Assembly (NCBI RefSeq): GCF_000801105.2
Contig: NC_079517.1
Location: 4,464,001 to 4,528,000 of the forward strand
DNA from: Raphanus sativus
Lineage: Eukaryota > Streptophyta > Magnoliopsida > Brassicales > Brassicaceae
Direction: 5' to 3'
DNA: 64,000 nt
Shown here: positions 36,074 to 47,383 of the stretch, in pieces
Position numbering within the stretch: position 1 is the stretch's first letter
Layout: each line of letters begins with the position of its first letter
The notes under the pieces: generated by a model
What the model saw: only the letters and a program-made list of their open reading frames with translations
The model's database searches: none
Told to the model about the DNA's origin: nothing
Program-made: the position numbers and the translations under genes

Positions 36074-36640
36074 CTAAAGCCGAGAAACAAGGTCTGCCTC
36101 TTCATCTGATTCTGTCTCTGGATACAGGTTATGCTTCACTGGAGGCTCATCAACAAAGTTCATGGCATCCTTCTCAATGTTGTAGTCGTTACGCTCTCTT
36201 CTATCTTCACCATCAGAGTCAATATCAGGAGAATCAGGTGTCCCCGGATCGAAAGCAGGTACATCATTCCACTCTACATTCACATCAGACCACGGCTCCA
36301 TTGTTGATACCTGCAAAACAAAGACATACAAAATGGTAAGAGACAACGAGAGAGAGAGACAGAGAGACAACGAGACAACGAGAGAGAAAATGAGAGACAC
36401 AACGAGAGAGACAATGAGAGAGAGACAACAAGAGAGAGACCGAGAGAGAGACAGAGAGAGAGACAGAGAGAGAGACAACGAGAGAGAGACAGAGAGAGAA
36501 ACAGAGAGAGAGACAGAGAGAGAGACAGAGAGAGAGACAGAGAGACAAGAGAGAGAGATGTCGAATTTACCTAACTGGAGACAATCGGAAACAATCGGAG
36601 ACCTTCTTCTTCGCCAAAGAGAGGGGTTGATGTTTTAGGG
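36074..36640 (-). CDS. Putative small acidic protein with a 5' UTR intron
   Basis: On the minus strand a TTTTGCAG acceptor at about 36313 precedes an ATG at 36303 that opens a 75-residue frame: MEPWSDVNVEWNDVPAFDPG, then an Asp/Glu-rich body ending DEEADLVSRL. A GGTAAATTC donor at about 36570 and a leader-like sequence up to about 36640 suggest an untranslated first exon. The intron between them is mostly a GA-rich microsatellite. The composition is consistent with a real protein, not chance, but I recognise no family. It may be the surviving end of a larger gene. Coordinates include the suggested leader exon; the coding part is 36074-36303. Confidence 0.5.
36338..36560 (+). repeat. GAGAGAGACA microsatellite, about 220 bp
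   Basis: Imperfect (GA)nCA units fill the likely intron of the small acidic gene. The long ORFs on both strands here (MSLCLSLCLSL and NERERQRDNE types) are only translations of the repeat. Confidence 0.85.
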
Positions 36641-36989
36641 TTTCTAATTTGATTAATCGGGTCATGGGTTGATATATGGGGATTTAATTGGGTTTTAATT
36701 CTCTAATCGGGTGATAATCGGGTTGTTTTTGGTTAAGATAGGTTAGTCATTGGTTAAGTCTGGGTTTTAGAAACACTAACCAACTATTAACCACGATATG
36801 TCGGTATTAGTCTGATTTTCAAAGTTGACGGGGAAACGGGTTTCGATCTTTTCTCGTATGTGGAAAGGCGTTGTTATAGTTTGTATGTGTGCAATTGGGA
36901 CGAGACATAAACTTTGTGTACATTTATTACTATACCATAGTTACGGTGGGGAAATAGGTCGTTTTCCCAAAAAAAACCATTCCTCAAAT

Positions 36990-37449
36990 TCGGATGTGAA
37001 TCACCAATGTATCTCTGAATTGATACGGTCTCCTCCTTGTTGCAGGTTATTATTTTCTGCACAACTGCCATGGTTACAAGATTGGTTGCAGATCTGCTTG
37101 GCCAGCTAAGCTTGAACGTCAGAGAGATCCATTCTAGGAAACCGCAGGGTTACAGAACCAAAGTCTCCGACGAGTCCAAGAGTATTATCCTTGTAACATC
37201 AGATGTATCTATCTGCTCGTGGTGTCGATTACCCTGATGTGTCTCACTAGTCGTTCAGGTAAACCATGTAGTAGTTTTCAATCATGGAACCGTGCCGCAA
37301 CTGCAAAATCAATCCTTCTTACTGAAGTTTTTGTTTTGTATATGTTGGTTTTGCAGATGGGATTGCCATCAGACAGGGAACAATATATTATACATAGGCT
37401 TGGCAGAACCGGGAGAAAAGGTAAGGAAGGAGAAGGTGTAGTGTACTAA
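36990..37449 (+). pseudogene. DEAD-box RNA helicase C-terminal fragment, frameshifted
   Basis: The frame after 37037 reads QVIIFCTTAMVTRLVADLLG then LNVREIHSRKPQGYRTKVSD and ILVTSDVS, the helicase C lobe (motifs IV-V). It then breaks: ARGVDYPDVS is readable only in another frame (37210-37240), and a small extra insertion puts a stop after it. A last block (37361-37449) gives MGLPSDREQYIIHRLGRTGR, containing motif VI. The intron between these blocks has been kept. The N-terminal DEAD lobe and the tail are missing. It resembles the RH25/26/31 group of plant helicases. This is a relic and unlikely to encode an active protein. Confidence 0.8.
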
Positions 37450-37514
37450 TGTTGGCACCATGGGTAGAGTACTTTTTGTCATCTGTTAAAGACTTGCTCC
37501 CATCAACAAGTCTC

Positions 37515-37890
37515 CTCTTGTTAACAGTTGACTAATTTATGTTAGAGTCAATGTAGATTTATGCATATTTTAAAAAGTTCAGGTAATTTTTTTAATTATA
37601 ATTGAGTTCATGTCGTATCTGACACTGACTATGTGTTCGGATCATATTTGGCACCACCGAAATTGTTTGGGTCGAAATAGGCATTTTTCACCGTGTATCA
37701 AAATGACGTCGTTTTATCTTGTTAACGGTTGACTAACTTCTGTTAGAGTCAATGTAGATTTAGGCACATTTTAGAAAGTTCGGGTAGGTTTTTTAAATTT
37801 TAATTAAGTTCAGGTTTCGTATCTGATCATTTGTTCGGATTATATTTGGTACGATCGAAATTTTTTGGGTTGCACTTTTCCCGTGGTTTC
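37515..37890. repeat. Direct repeat, two units about 201 bp apart
   Basis: GTTAACAGTTGACTAAT at about 37519 and GTTAACGGTTGACTAAC at about 37720 start two similar units. Both continue through GTTAGAGTCAATGTAGATTTA (one base longer than the limit of what I quote exactly elsewhere), AAGTTC(A/G)GGTA and GTTCGGAT(C/T)ATATTTGG. The divergence suggests an old tandem duplication. Confidence 0.7.
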
Positions 37891-38224
37891 TAAAAATCAG
37901 ATTGTTTGAGCTGAACATGAACAAGAAAACAAATTGATGGGTAACAAGTTAACAAGGATATTTGTAAATGGGAAAAAAATAATTAGAATACCAGTTTTGT
38001 TAATAGATTTCAAAATATATTAAAGTACTGTTTTTGTGTGTTTACACAAATTGAAATAACCTGGAAGAAGATTGATGATATTTTTTGATAGGATAAAAAG
38101 ATTAATTTGTTTGGGAAAAGAGTAATATATGTTCAAAACCAAGCCGGTAATATAATTGACCTCTTAGACCAAAGAAAACCAATAAACCAGAGAGTCAGGG
38201 AAATGAGTATAACTGTAATCAGCT

Positions 38225-39281
38225 GTCAATCAATCTCTCTCTGTTTCTCGATCTGGTTGGGGTTTCTATAGGGTTTAAGCTACGATGGCTCTCTGAGCTT
38301 CTTCTTCATTTGGAAATCATCATCGCTCTTAGAAGAAGACGACTTTGTCCACCTCAAAGGTAACCATATTTTTAGATCCTGTTTCTTATGATTTTGAAGA
38401 ATTTTGTGATTTTATTCTCTGCCTGTGCTCTGTATCCCTACATGTCGAATGTGCATAGAAAGTGTTTGTGAAAATGCCTCAGAGATTATTGATTTTTGAT
38501 GTTCCTCCAAAATCCCAAGAAACTGTAGGATCCCCAAGCAAAAAATGTCATCAAGTCCTTTGCGTTGTTGACTTTAGTTTGTAGGTTTTGATATTTCACA
38601 TCCAAAGTAACCAATTTTTTTAAGTATGGATCCTATAACATGGAACTCTTTATGTTTCAATTATCAGTCTTGTTGATTCAGTTTGTAGTTAAAGGAATAT
38701 GCTTAGACTTTAATCTTTGCATGATATGTAAGCTCATCTTTCTTACTTTGTAGATTTCCTTTTTTTTCTCTTTAGATTTTGTCAGAAGCTGAATTTGTGA
38801 TCTGAGATGGCGACAGAGCAGAAAGGGTTAGAGAAGATCAGGAGATCCAGCCGAACCAAGTGTCCCCTGGTTTTGTAGGAGCGATCGAAGAACAATACAA
38901 GAAACTCAGAGATCACGCCCGAGGCTTATCCATATGTTTGGGGTTCTTAATACTCTTGTCTATGGTGGTCTTTTCCTTTGGACCGCTTATAGGTGGAGGA
39001 AGCTTAGGAGAACCGAGGATCGAGTTCGTGGTCTTCAGACTAAACTTAGGAAACTCGTCCAAGACGAACAAGCAGCAGCCACCAAGTCTGGTCAAGCATC
39101 AAAAATGACACCTGCTTCTATAGCTGCGATGCTCACAGCATCTACCTCATTAGATAATGATCATGCAATCTCTGTTCTATCCTCATTTGCAGCTGAAGAA
39201 GCAACAAAGACTTCTAGTCTATCCAAATCGGAGAGCGCAGTTCCGGTTTCAGACGCTAATGCGTTGTTGTCTACTCATTAG
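38225..39281 (+). pseudogene. Small membrane-protein gene with three apparent single-base indels
   Basis: A leader exon ends at 38359 (CCTCAAAG/GTAACC) and exon 2 starts at 38786. From the ATG at 38807 the frame gives only 23 codons (MATEQKGLEKIRRSS...). However, the three frames in turn spell a coherent protein: MATE, then ERVREDQEIQPNQVSPGFVG and AIEEQYKKLRDHA, then EAYPYVWGS, then TLVYGGLFLWTAYRWRKLRR and onward to DANALLSTH at 39281. The shifts fall near 38817-38821, 38918-38920 and 38946-38949, each beside a short homopolymer or repeated base. Either this is a recent pseudogene, an assembly with uncorrected indels, or the expressed product is only the 115-residue frame from the ATG at 38934. 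A single transmembrane segment (TLVYGGLFLWTAY) precedes a basic coiled coil. I cannot name the family. Confidence 0.6.
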
Positions 39282-39336
39282 ACTCACTACACTAGTTCAT
39301 TTATGTTTTTAGAGTATTTTCTAAATACAACATATA

Positions 39337-39379
39337 TATGTCATTTTTTTGGGGTAACATAAAACATATGTCATTTTTG
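39337..39379. repeat. Candidate micro-insertion: 17 bp with 13-bp TSD
   Basis: ATATGTCATTTTT at 39337-39349 and 39367-39379 flanks TTGGGGTAACATAAAAC. The T run is short, so the insertion could also be a local duplication. Confidence 0.4.
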
Positions 39380-39660
39380 TAAGTGAATAATCGATTAATA
39401 TTTTTTTGTCTATTAGATTTCACTGTCAAACATGAAAAAGGTGACATATTTGTTGAAGGGCTTATGATTATGACACTGTCCTTCTCTTCATACTTAATAA
39501 ATTAAAGACGAAAACTTCTCTGTTTTGTAATTATCCCCACAAGTTTCTGAAAGTAGTATCTCCTCTAACCATAATACATCTCAGACAACTGTATTTAATT
39601 TACAAGTCGGCTACACACATTGCCAATCAAGTTTGTAGAAGAAAGAAACCATAAATATAG

Positions 39661-39885
39661 TTAAGCAGAAAAGAAGCCGTTAGAGACGGCAAGAGCAAAC
39701 TGAGACTTGGCTTCAAACTTCCTCTTTAGACTACTCTCAATCTTCTTTTCCTCACTCCCAAACATCTTCATCCTCGCCGGAAAATAATTCCATCCCCCGA
39801 CCTCCGCCGAGTTTGACGCTTTCTCCGACTTTAGCTTCACCATCCGCTCGTATTCCTCCACCACTAGCAGTGCTATGTCAGCCAT
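39661..39885 (-). CDS. Small hypoxia-gene-like protein (At5g10040-like)
   Basis: A single exon encodes 74 residues beginning MADIALLVVEEYERMVKLKS, with a basic, soluble, helical look. The ATG at 39885 is the first in frame; upstream codons have no ATG. Its place between the TSR3 side and TGA4 matches At5g10040, which I recall as an uncharacterised member of the core hypoxia-induced genes. A TATAAATA box lies at about 39949-39962 on the minus strand. An AAACCACCAA word at 40080-40089 (minus) loosely resembles the hypoxia-responsive promoter element bound by group VII ERFs. The function of the protein is unknown. Confidence 0.7.
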   Translation of the reverse strand: MADIALLVVEEYERMVKLKSEKASNSAEVGGWNYFPARMKMFGSEEKKIESSLKRKFEAKSQFALAVSNGFFSA

Positions 39886-40154
39886 TTTTTTCAATCTCTC
39901 TATTGGTTATCTTCCAATCTTTATGACGAAACATACATTCAACACGCAAGCTATTTATATTGCCTTTGACGTGCGGTTTCGGATAAGGATCATCCCATTA
40001 TATTCTTTTTTTTGTATTATTGTAATGGGAAAATGTTTGTTTAATTGTTATTCTTATTCGTAATTGATTTCTATTGGTTTTGGTGGTTTCTGGAAAAAAG
40101 GTTGGCGAAGGTCGGTTTCTTTATACCATGTGCACCGATCGATGAAGTATAATA

Positions 40155-40401
40155 CTCCATTTGTTTTTTAAAGATACATATTCTACACTTTTCACATATA
40201 TTAAGAAATCACATTAAAAATGCATTGATTTTTGTGAATAACAATTTTCCATAATTTTTAACCAATAAAAATCCAATAAACACAATTAATTTTTTTGAAG
40301 TTAACAGATTTTCATTAAATAATACATTGAAAAAGTAAAAAATGTATCTTTTTAAAACAAATTTTTTTCCTAGAACATGGATCTTTAAAAAATAGAGGGA
40401 G
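40155..40401. mobile_element. Stowaway-type (Tc1/mariner) MITE, 247 bp
   Basis: The left end CTCCATTTGTTTTTTAAAGA pairs with the inverted right end CTCCCTCTATTTTTTAAAGA. TA dinucleotides flank both sides (40153-40154, 40402-40403). It has no coding capacity. Confidence 0.85.
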
Positions 40402-42830
40402 TAATATTATTTTGCAAGTGAAAACTAGAGCATTGCGATCAAAAGTTTTGTACCAGATCAGGACACTGAGATACATTGGAAGTTTGGATATATGGTAGTT
40501 GCAGGACCATTTACTTATTTTATCTGGATCAAATATCCATAAATTTTGCTTCTCAACAACGTGAATCACTTACACAGACTATTATCGAGAAGAAAAAAGA
40601 AAGGATAAATCGGTTAGTGCGCAAAAGAAAAAAAAAGGTAAAAATAGTTAGAAAATAGAACACCGGTTTTCCTTTACCAGTGGCAGGTGAACCGGATATT
40701 TGCCAAACAAATAAAGTTTTGTCGGTGAATATACGTATCGTGAACACTAGTGGATCGCGTTAGCCAACAAAAAGATCGATGGGTTGCAGTTTTTTTCTTT
40801 TTATTAACTATCCATTTAAATAGATCGAGTTATATAGTCACTAGTCAGACAAACCAAATTTTCGAAGAACACTTTTATCTATCCGTGTCTGATTTATACA
40901 GGAGAAAATATGTCTTCTAGTCCTTGTCTTTTTTTGTTATTGAGTTCGTATATTTTTGCTCTGTGAAATATGAATGAGGTTCACGTTCTTACAGTCTTCA
41001 TGTAGCTTCTGGAAAACTTTAATTTCTGACGTAAAATGCGGGCCACTCCATCAAATTTATCGTCGTGTCCACAAAGTCCATTCATAGTACATTATTGGGC
41101 CCTGATATCATTTGATGGGTTTATGATATAAGCCCAATAGTTGAAAATAACTCCTTTTCCTGGATCCACCAGGACCACAGTCTATATTCGTTTGGTAAAT
41201 TATAATTTTTGATTGGTTTATGTATTGTTTCCGATATTTGATCTTTTAATTCAACCTAAACTGCCACTATATGAGCAAAAGACGGCCCCGTCCGTAAAGG
41301 TTCTGGATGCAAGTATTTTATTTTATTTTTAAGTAGGATCAGAAGGAAGAAGACAAAAGTTATAGAAGATAAAGAAAATGTAGTCAAAAGAACCAAAAGA
41401 AAAGAGGAAAGGAGATTAAAAAGCAAGGTAATCTAATAATGATGATAGTTCCCATTTGTCTTGGGATTATGTCGCAAATATATCCTCAACTTTCTTCTTA
41501 GTTTACGTTCTTTCTTCGGTTCCATCAAAAATATATATTTTTCCTTCTGATTTGTATGTTATTATCATGATATATCATCTGATCCAAACTCTAGTAAGAA
41601 TGTAAAATATAATTAGTAGATACGTATACGTTGATTAATTAATCTAATTAATTGGCTATGAGACTCTTATGAGTATAACTTCGATATATAAACAATTTTA
41701 TACTCAATAGCTAGCAATACTTAGCAACTTTTTATAGGTGTCACTAATTTTCATAAGAGCACTTGAGAATAATTCCACAAATAGGCAAACGCACGAGCAA
41801 GGAGTTTGTGCGTCATGTCTCATTAATTCCTCTTTCTTCAAATTTCTTTATTTTTCATTGTATTCGAATATAATCATTAACATATCGTTCTTTTTGGTAA
41901 AATTATAGCAATATCATGTAATACGTTGACATGATGTTAAAAGAAAATTCACAAATCAATCATTCAACGGATAAAACCTCTTTAAGTGGAACGAGTGGCT
42001 ACGTCCACTCTCACGTGAATTGCATCACTTTACACACATATATACATTATTGGTACGAATGTTTGTAATACACGATTTTGTAAAATATTATTACTTTTGT
42101 TTACTGGTGTTTTGTGTTCGAAGAGCATATTGGAAAGTGAACATCGCATCATGATGTATGAGGACATAATCAATCATATGAAGTCAGGCAAAGTGGCAAA
42201 CAATACAATACGTGAACATGTTTTGTAAAACGTATGAAATCTTATGCACCAGATCACATATTGTGATTAGAATAAAAAGCAAAGAGGCAAGTGGGTAGAA
42301 GAAGTTAGGTCACACACAAATGTCTCCTATGCGACTTGAAGAGCCAGTCTTTTCTAAATCATATATATTGTAATATTTCTTTATCACCTTATTCCTTCGC
42401 AAAATGAAGTTCGATTTTCTTTTATTCGGTATATAATATTATCAAATACGAACAAGACGAATATGTGATTTTTAAAAAAAAAATGGTGGCATTTTTTATA
42501 ATAATAATACCTCAATGTTTTTGTTCGAGCTACAAGCCATTAATTTCATTCTGTGAGCATCAACAAAATATATTACCTTAGAAAATTAAAAGAAATACTA
42601 AAAAAATTACATTACACAAGCATTGGTTGGCACAGTTGAAACCTTCAAATATTACATTGATTGATTGAAACTGATGATTTATGAACATACAACCACTCTT
42701 TTTTGGTCTATGTATTAGTTGTGTGGATGGTGTTTTATAAATTCCAAACATATAGAGCTTGGAATACAGCCACATCCTTTTTATTGTCTTTTTTTTGGGG
42801 TCAAATAATCACTCCTTTCTTAATTATATA
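40402..42830. other. Spacer, no gene recognised
   Basis: AT-rich. 40840-41070 weakly resembles 2020-2240 (shared TCTGATTTATA...GGGA/GGAGAAAA and GACGTAA blocks), so both are probably copies of one old dispersed repeat. Short ORFs show no recognisable protein. Confidence 0.4.
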
Positions 42831-44120
42831 CTAGGTGTTTTCCTGCACCATGTGCAGTAAAAAAGTTTTAAAATATTTTCTAACAGATAAATATAAATTA
42901 TATTTATTTTTTTATTAATATTATAAATTTTATTTTTCTTATTAATATTTTAATTTAAATTGATTTAACTGAACATTAAAATTAAGATAAAACAATTTTG
43001 TTTATTTTGAAATATATTTAAGAATGTGCATGTATATATTTAAAATTATAATCTTAGGTAGATTTTTCAATCTATTTATTTTAATTAAATATGTAAAATT
43101 GCATAATTGTCAAAAATTAAAATTAAACAATATTTATAAAATCTGTAGATATATATATATATATATATAAGAAACTAATGATTTTACGATTTAATTTGAT
43201 TTTATGATTTAATTTTTATAATTTTCTAAAAATATGTATATATTTTTGAAATATTTTTAATTTAAATGATATTTCAAAATTTGAAATGCCATAATTGAAT
43301 ATATTTATTTTAATGATGATTTATGAGTCATTACCATATTTTTAAAAAGTCCAAAAATATAAATCGACAATAAATGTAATACATGAGTTATTACCATATT
43401 TAAAAAGTTTACCAAAATATAAATTAACATTAAATATAATTGTCCATGTCATATTAATCTATAAGATCTGTCATCAATTTTAGTAGTCATGTCATATTAT
43501 TTTGTGAAAATGATTGTAGAATACATGTGGCAAAATCACTTATCAAATATAGTCTAGGAGATGAAAATTTCATAATTTTCAAAATTAAAATTAAAAAATA
43601 TTTATAAAATCTGTAGATATATATAAGAAACTAATGATTTTACGATTTAATTTGATTTTATGATTTAAATTTTGTAATTTTCTAAAAATATGTATATTTT
43701 TGAAATATTTTTAATTTAAATGATATTTCGAAATTTGAAATGCCATAATTGAATATATTTATTTTAATGATGATTTATGAGTTATTACCATATTTTTAAA
43801 AAGTCCAAAAATATAAATCGAAAATAAATGTAATATATGAGTTATTACCATATTTTAAAAAGTTTACCAAAAATATAAATTAACATTAAGTATAATTGTC
43901 CATGTCATATTAATCTATAAGACATGTCATCAATTTTTATTAGTCATGTCATATTATTTTTGTGAGAATGATTGTAGAGAAGACATGTGGCAAAAATTGT
44001 CCATGTCATATTAATCTATAAGACATGTCATCAATTTTAGTAGCCATGTCATATTATTTTTGTGAGAATGATTGTAGAGAAGACATGTGGCAAAATCACT
44101 TCTCAAATATAGTATAGGGG
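42831..44120. repeat. AT-rich repeat cluster with internal ~468-bp tandem duplication
   Basis: TTTATAAAATCTGTAGATAT at about 43133 recurs at about 43601, and most of the following 450 bp is repeated with small differences, including GAAATGCCATAATTGAATAT and AATTGTCCATGTCATATT. The end of the second unit (about 90 bp, CCATGTCATATTAATCTATA to AAGACATGTGGCAAAA) is itself doubled. The cluster starts near ACTAGGTGTTTTCCTGCACC, a start seen in many crucifer repeats, possibly Helitron-derived. No ORF is present. Confidence 0.6.
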
Positions 44121-45108
44121 ATACTAAACCTAAACATGTAAAAAATATTCATTTTGTAGTTACTGTATTCGGTATTTGCTAACTGCGTAAAGACAAAAGT
44201 CACCGAAGAACCAACCAAACAAAAAGAGACGAAAATTTAAAAAATTCTGTCTAAATGTCTCTCTCTTTTTAAGTTGTCGTCTTCTCGCACATGATTCTTC
44301 TTCTTCCTCGAGATGACAAGGCTAGAGAAAGAGATTCTATCAGACCGATCATCATAACTACTGTGTTTTCTGGGATTTCCATCAGGTTTCGTCGCTGAAA
44401 GTGAAAAAGTTGCTTTGCTTTTGGCTTTCATTTCATGGTTTCCGCGGGAAACATTCGCCCTCCCTTTTGACGCAAAAGACGAGAAGAAGGTTCGACCATT
44501 AAAACTCTAATGATTTACTTCTCCTTTGCTTAGGGTTTATTGCAACTCTGACTGGTTCATATCCACGTGATATTTTTTCTTGTGTATCTCTCTTCTTCTC
44601 CGAGCTACCTTTAATCTAATATTGACTTTAATGTGAAAGAAACAGAATGTTTAATCAAATCAGTGAAAGAGAGAAAGAGTAATGAAACTTCCTTTTTTAT
44701 TATTTTCCTTATTGGGAGGTGTTGAAGATGGTCCACCATTAGGTAACTAAAAGAAAATGACACAGTGAGATCCAATGACTGACACTATAATTTGGTATAC
44801 AACTGTTTGTGCGATTAGAGGTTTTTGATCAATTTTCTCTTCATTATACAGTTTTTTTTTTTTAAACAGTAGTAAGAACAGGGTCTTTCTGGTGTATAAC
44901 ATGAGTCCGATGTTGAGCTTATAGTAACAAGTAGGAGAAGTAACGTTGACTATTTGTGTGATGGTAAATGACTTAAAAGCCACATCCTTTTTTATCGTCT
45001 TTTCTTTATATGTATCTTTGTTGCAGTTCTTGAGTCTTGTTGGGGTTTTTTGATTAATGAAGTTTTTGTATGTATCTCTTGCCTTTTTTTTTTGCCAGTT
45101 GAGGAAAC
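44121..45108. promoter_or_regulatory. TGA4 upstream region and 5' leader
   Basis: No other gene is present. The segment 44255-44500 resembles an expressed leader (CTTCTTCTTCCTCGAG, then GGTTCGACC), and the region before 45109 ends in a polypyrimidine tract and CCAG, consistent with a 5' UTR intron spliced at about 45098. The exact start of transcription is not readable. Confidence 0.35.
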
Positions 45109-46794
45109 ATGAATACTTATACAACAACTTCGTCACATTTTGTTCCACCGACAAGGTTTGAAATCTACGACCCTCTCAACCAAATAAGTACTATGTGGGA
45201 AGAAAGTTTCAAGAACAATAATGGAGGCTTCTATACTCCTAACTCTGTCATCATCCCCTCAAACGAAAAACCAGACAGCTTGGTACAATTTTCACATTTT
45301 ATCAACTTCTCTCGTTTTTTTTATTTTGAATTCAGAAACTAATGGTTTGCCAATTTTCATCTTTGTTTCAGAGTGAAGATGGAACAGGAGGGACTCCTCA
45401 CAAGTTTGACCAAGAGGCTTCCACATCTAGACATCCTGATAAGGTCCGTTATATAATAAGCTCATTTTGTTTTATCTTAATTCCTTTTGTGAATTAAAAT
45501 CTTTATATCTTCACAGACACAGAGACGGCTTGCACAGAATCGTGAAGCTGCTAGGAAAAGTCGTCTGCGTAAGAAAGTATGGAAACTTCATTACAAAGAT
45601 CGTGAAAGAGTTATGTTTTTTTTTGTTTAGTTAAAATGATGTTTTTGAGTCTTTGTCTCGTTAGGCTTATGTTCAGCAGCTAGAGACAAGCCGGTTGAAG
45701 CTAATTCATTTAGAGCAAGAACTTGATCGTGCTAGACAACAGGTTTGCTAAAATAATCTTTCTTAAGTCTCTTATCGGTATAATGATGTATGATCATGTA
45801 ATCTTGTAGGGTTTCTATGCGAGCAACCGTGTAGATACTAATCCTCTTAGTTTCCCAGATGACATGGGCTCAGGTTTGAATTTTTTCACCTTTTTTTGAC
45901 TAATCATTTCAAGTTCAAGATTTTCATTTGTTTGTTTTTGTGATGTTGCTGGTAGGGATTGTTGCATTTGAGATGGAGTATGGACACTGGGTGGAAAAAC
46001 AGAACAGGCAAATAAGCGAGCTAAGAAGTGTTTTACACGGACAAGTTAGCGATGTAGAACTTCGTTTGCTAGTTGACAATGCAATGAAACACTACTTTCA
46101 ACTCTTCCGAATGAAGTCAGCTGCTGCAAAACTAGATGTCTTCTACATCATGTCTGGAATGTGGAAAACTTCAGCAGAACGGTTCTTCTTGTGGATAGGT
46201 GGGTTTAGACCCTCGGAGCTTCTCAAGGTACTCAAAAAAAAAAAAACTCAAGTTAATGTTTTTTTCTACAATGGTTTTGGGTGTATAGACTTTCTTGATT
46301 TTGTTCTGGTTAGGTTCTGTTGCCGCATTTTGATCCTATGATGGATCAACAAGTGTTGGATGTATGTAACTTGAGGCAATCATGTCAACAAGCGGAAGAT
46401 GCAGTATCTCAAGGTATGGAGAAACTGCAACATACATTAGCAGAGAGTGTAGCAGCTGGGGAACTCGGTGAAGGAAGTTATGTTCCTCAAATAACTTGTG
46501 CTATCGAGAGATTGGAGGCTTTGGTCAGCTTTGTTAATCAGGTAAGAAAGAAAGATTGAAACAGTAACAACTAATCTAATAAGAGCTTATCATTATTTAT
46601 CAGGACTAAGAACTGTTTTGTTAAACTGTTTTTGTTTGTAGGCTGATAATCTGAGACATGAGACATTGCAACAGATGCATCGGATCTTAACCACGAGACA
46701 AGCGGCTAGAGGATTGTTAGCATTAGGTGAATATTTCCAAAGGCTTAGAGCTTTAAGCTCGAGTTGGGAAACACGGCAACGTGAACCAACATAA
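45109..46794 (+). CDS. TGA4: bZIP transcription factor TGA4
   Basis: Eight exons (45109-45282, 45372-45443, 45517-45576, 45665-45742, 45810-45873, 45956-46227, 46314-46541, 46642-46794) give 366 residues. TGA4 binds TGACG (as-1) elements and works with NPR1 in salicylic-acid immunity and with nitrate responses. The basic region is QNREAARKSRLRKKAYVQQL (about residues 88-108), followed by a short leucine zipper (LETSRLKLIHLEQEL). The DOG1 domain covers about 160-350 (YGHWVEKQNRQISELRSVLH, LFRMKSAAAKLDVFYIMSGM, WIGGFRPSELLKVL). CNLRQSC keeps the two redox-sensitive cysteines that distinguish TGA1/TGA4 from other TGAs. The start is the first ATG after the leader. The gene looks intact and lies where At5g10030 is expected. 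Confidence 0.95.
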
Positions 46795-47142
46795 GCAAGG
46801 AGATTAAATTTCAAGAACAAGAACATAAGCTTGTGTTTGATGATAATATAATGATTTTCTTCTCTTGCGGCTTTGACGAAAATTGTAAATATCATCAGCA
46901 ACGTAAAGCTTGTGGCTAGAAACCCAAGCTGTAAATATGTAGATCATGTATGATTTGCTTGTGGTATATTATACGTTATAGTGTATGTTTATAATAATTA
47001 CGGAATCATATCACACAGATAGGAGGAAAGAAAAATTGATCAGAAGATATATGTTGGATGACTGCATAGAATCTTTGGATGTAGATCGTTGATAAAAAAA
47101 AAAAAAAGTAGGTCAGAAGATAAAAAAGACTAGTACTTTCTA

Positions 47143-47383
47143 AGAGCATATTTATCCCAGTTTTTTGGCCTTATCTTGAGAAAAGAGAGAAAAAAGGGGA
47201 CCCATGAAATTGTCAAAACCCATGAGAAAAGTTTTCTGAGGAAGAAACTAATCAGTTAAGTTTTTGGTCTGATTGTGAGAGAAGGAAGAGAGAGGGAGGG
47301 AGACCACCCTTTAAATCAGATTAAAAAAAAGGAAAAAAAAGAAAGAACCCCATTTGAGTTTATGAGATGAATATGCTCTAAGA
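47143..47383. repeat. MITE-like element with inverted AGAGCATATT ends
   Basis: The left end CTAAGAGCATATTTATC pairs with the inverted right end GATGAATATGCTCTAAG. The interior is purine-rich. It has no ORF. Confidence 0.5.

Noticed and set aside
36285..36638. Long ORFs on both strands (87-134 codons) in the GA-rich region
   Set aside because: They are translations of the GAGAGAGACA microsatellite (SLCLSLCL and ERERQRD patterns). Only the last 75 codons of the minus-strand frame, past the splice acceptor, look like protein.
47085..47120. Run of 15 A near 47095 as a micro-retroposon
   Set aside because: The flanks (GTAGATC and GTAGGTC) differ and are too short to count as a duplication.
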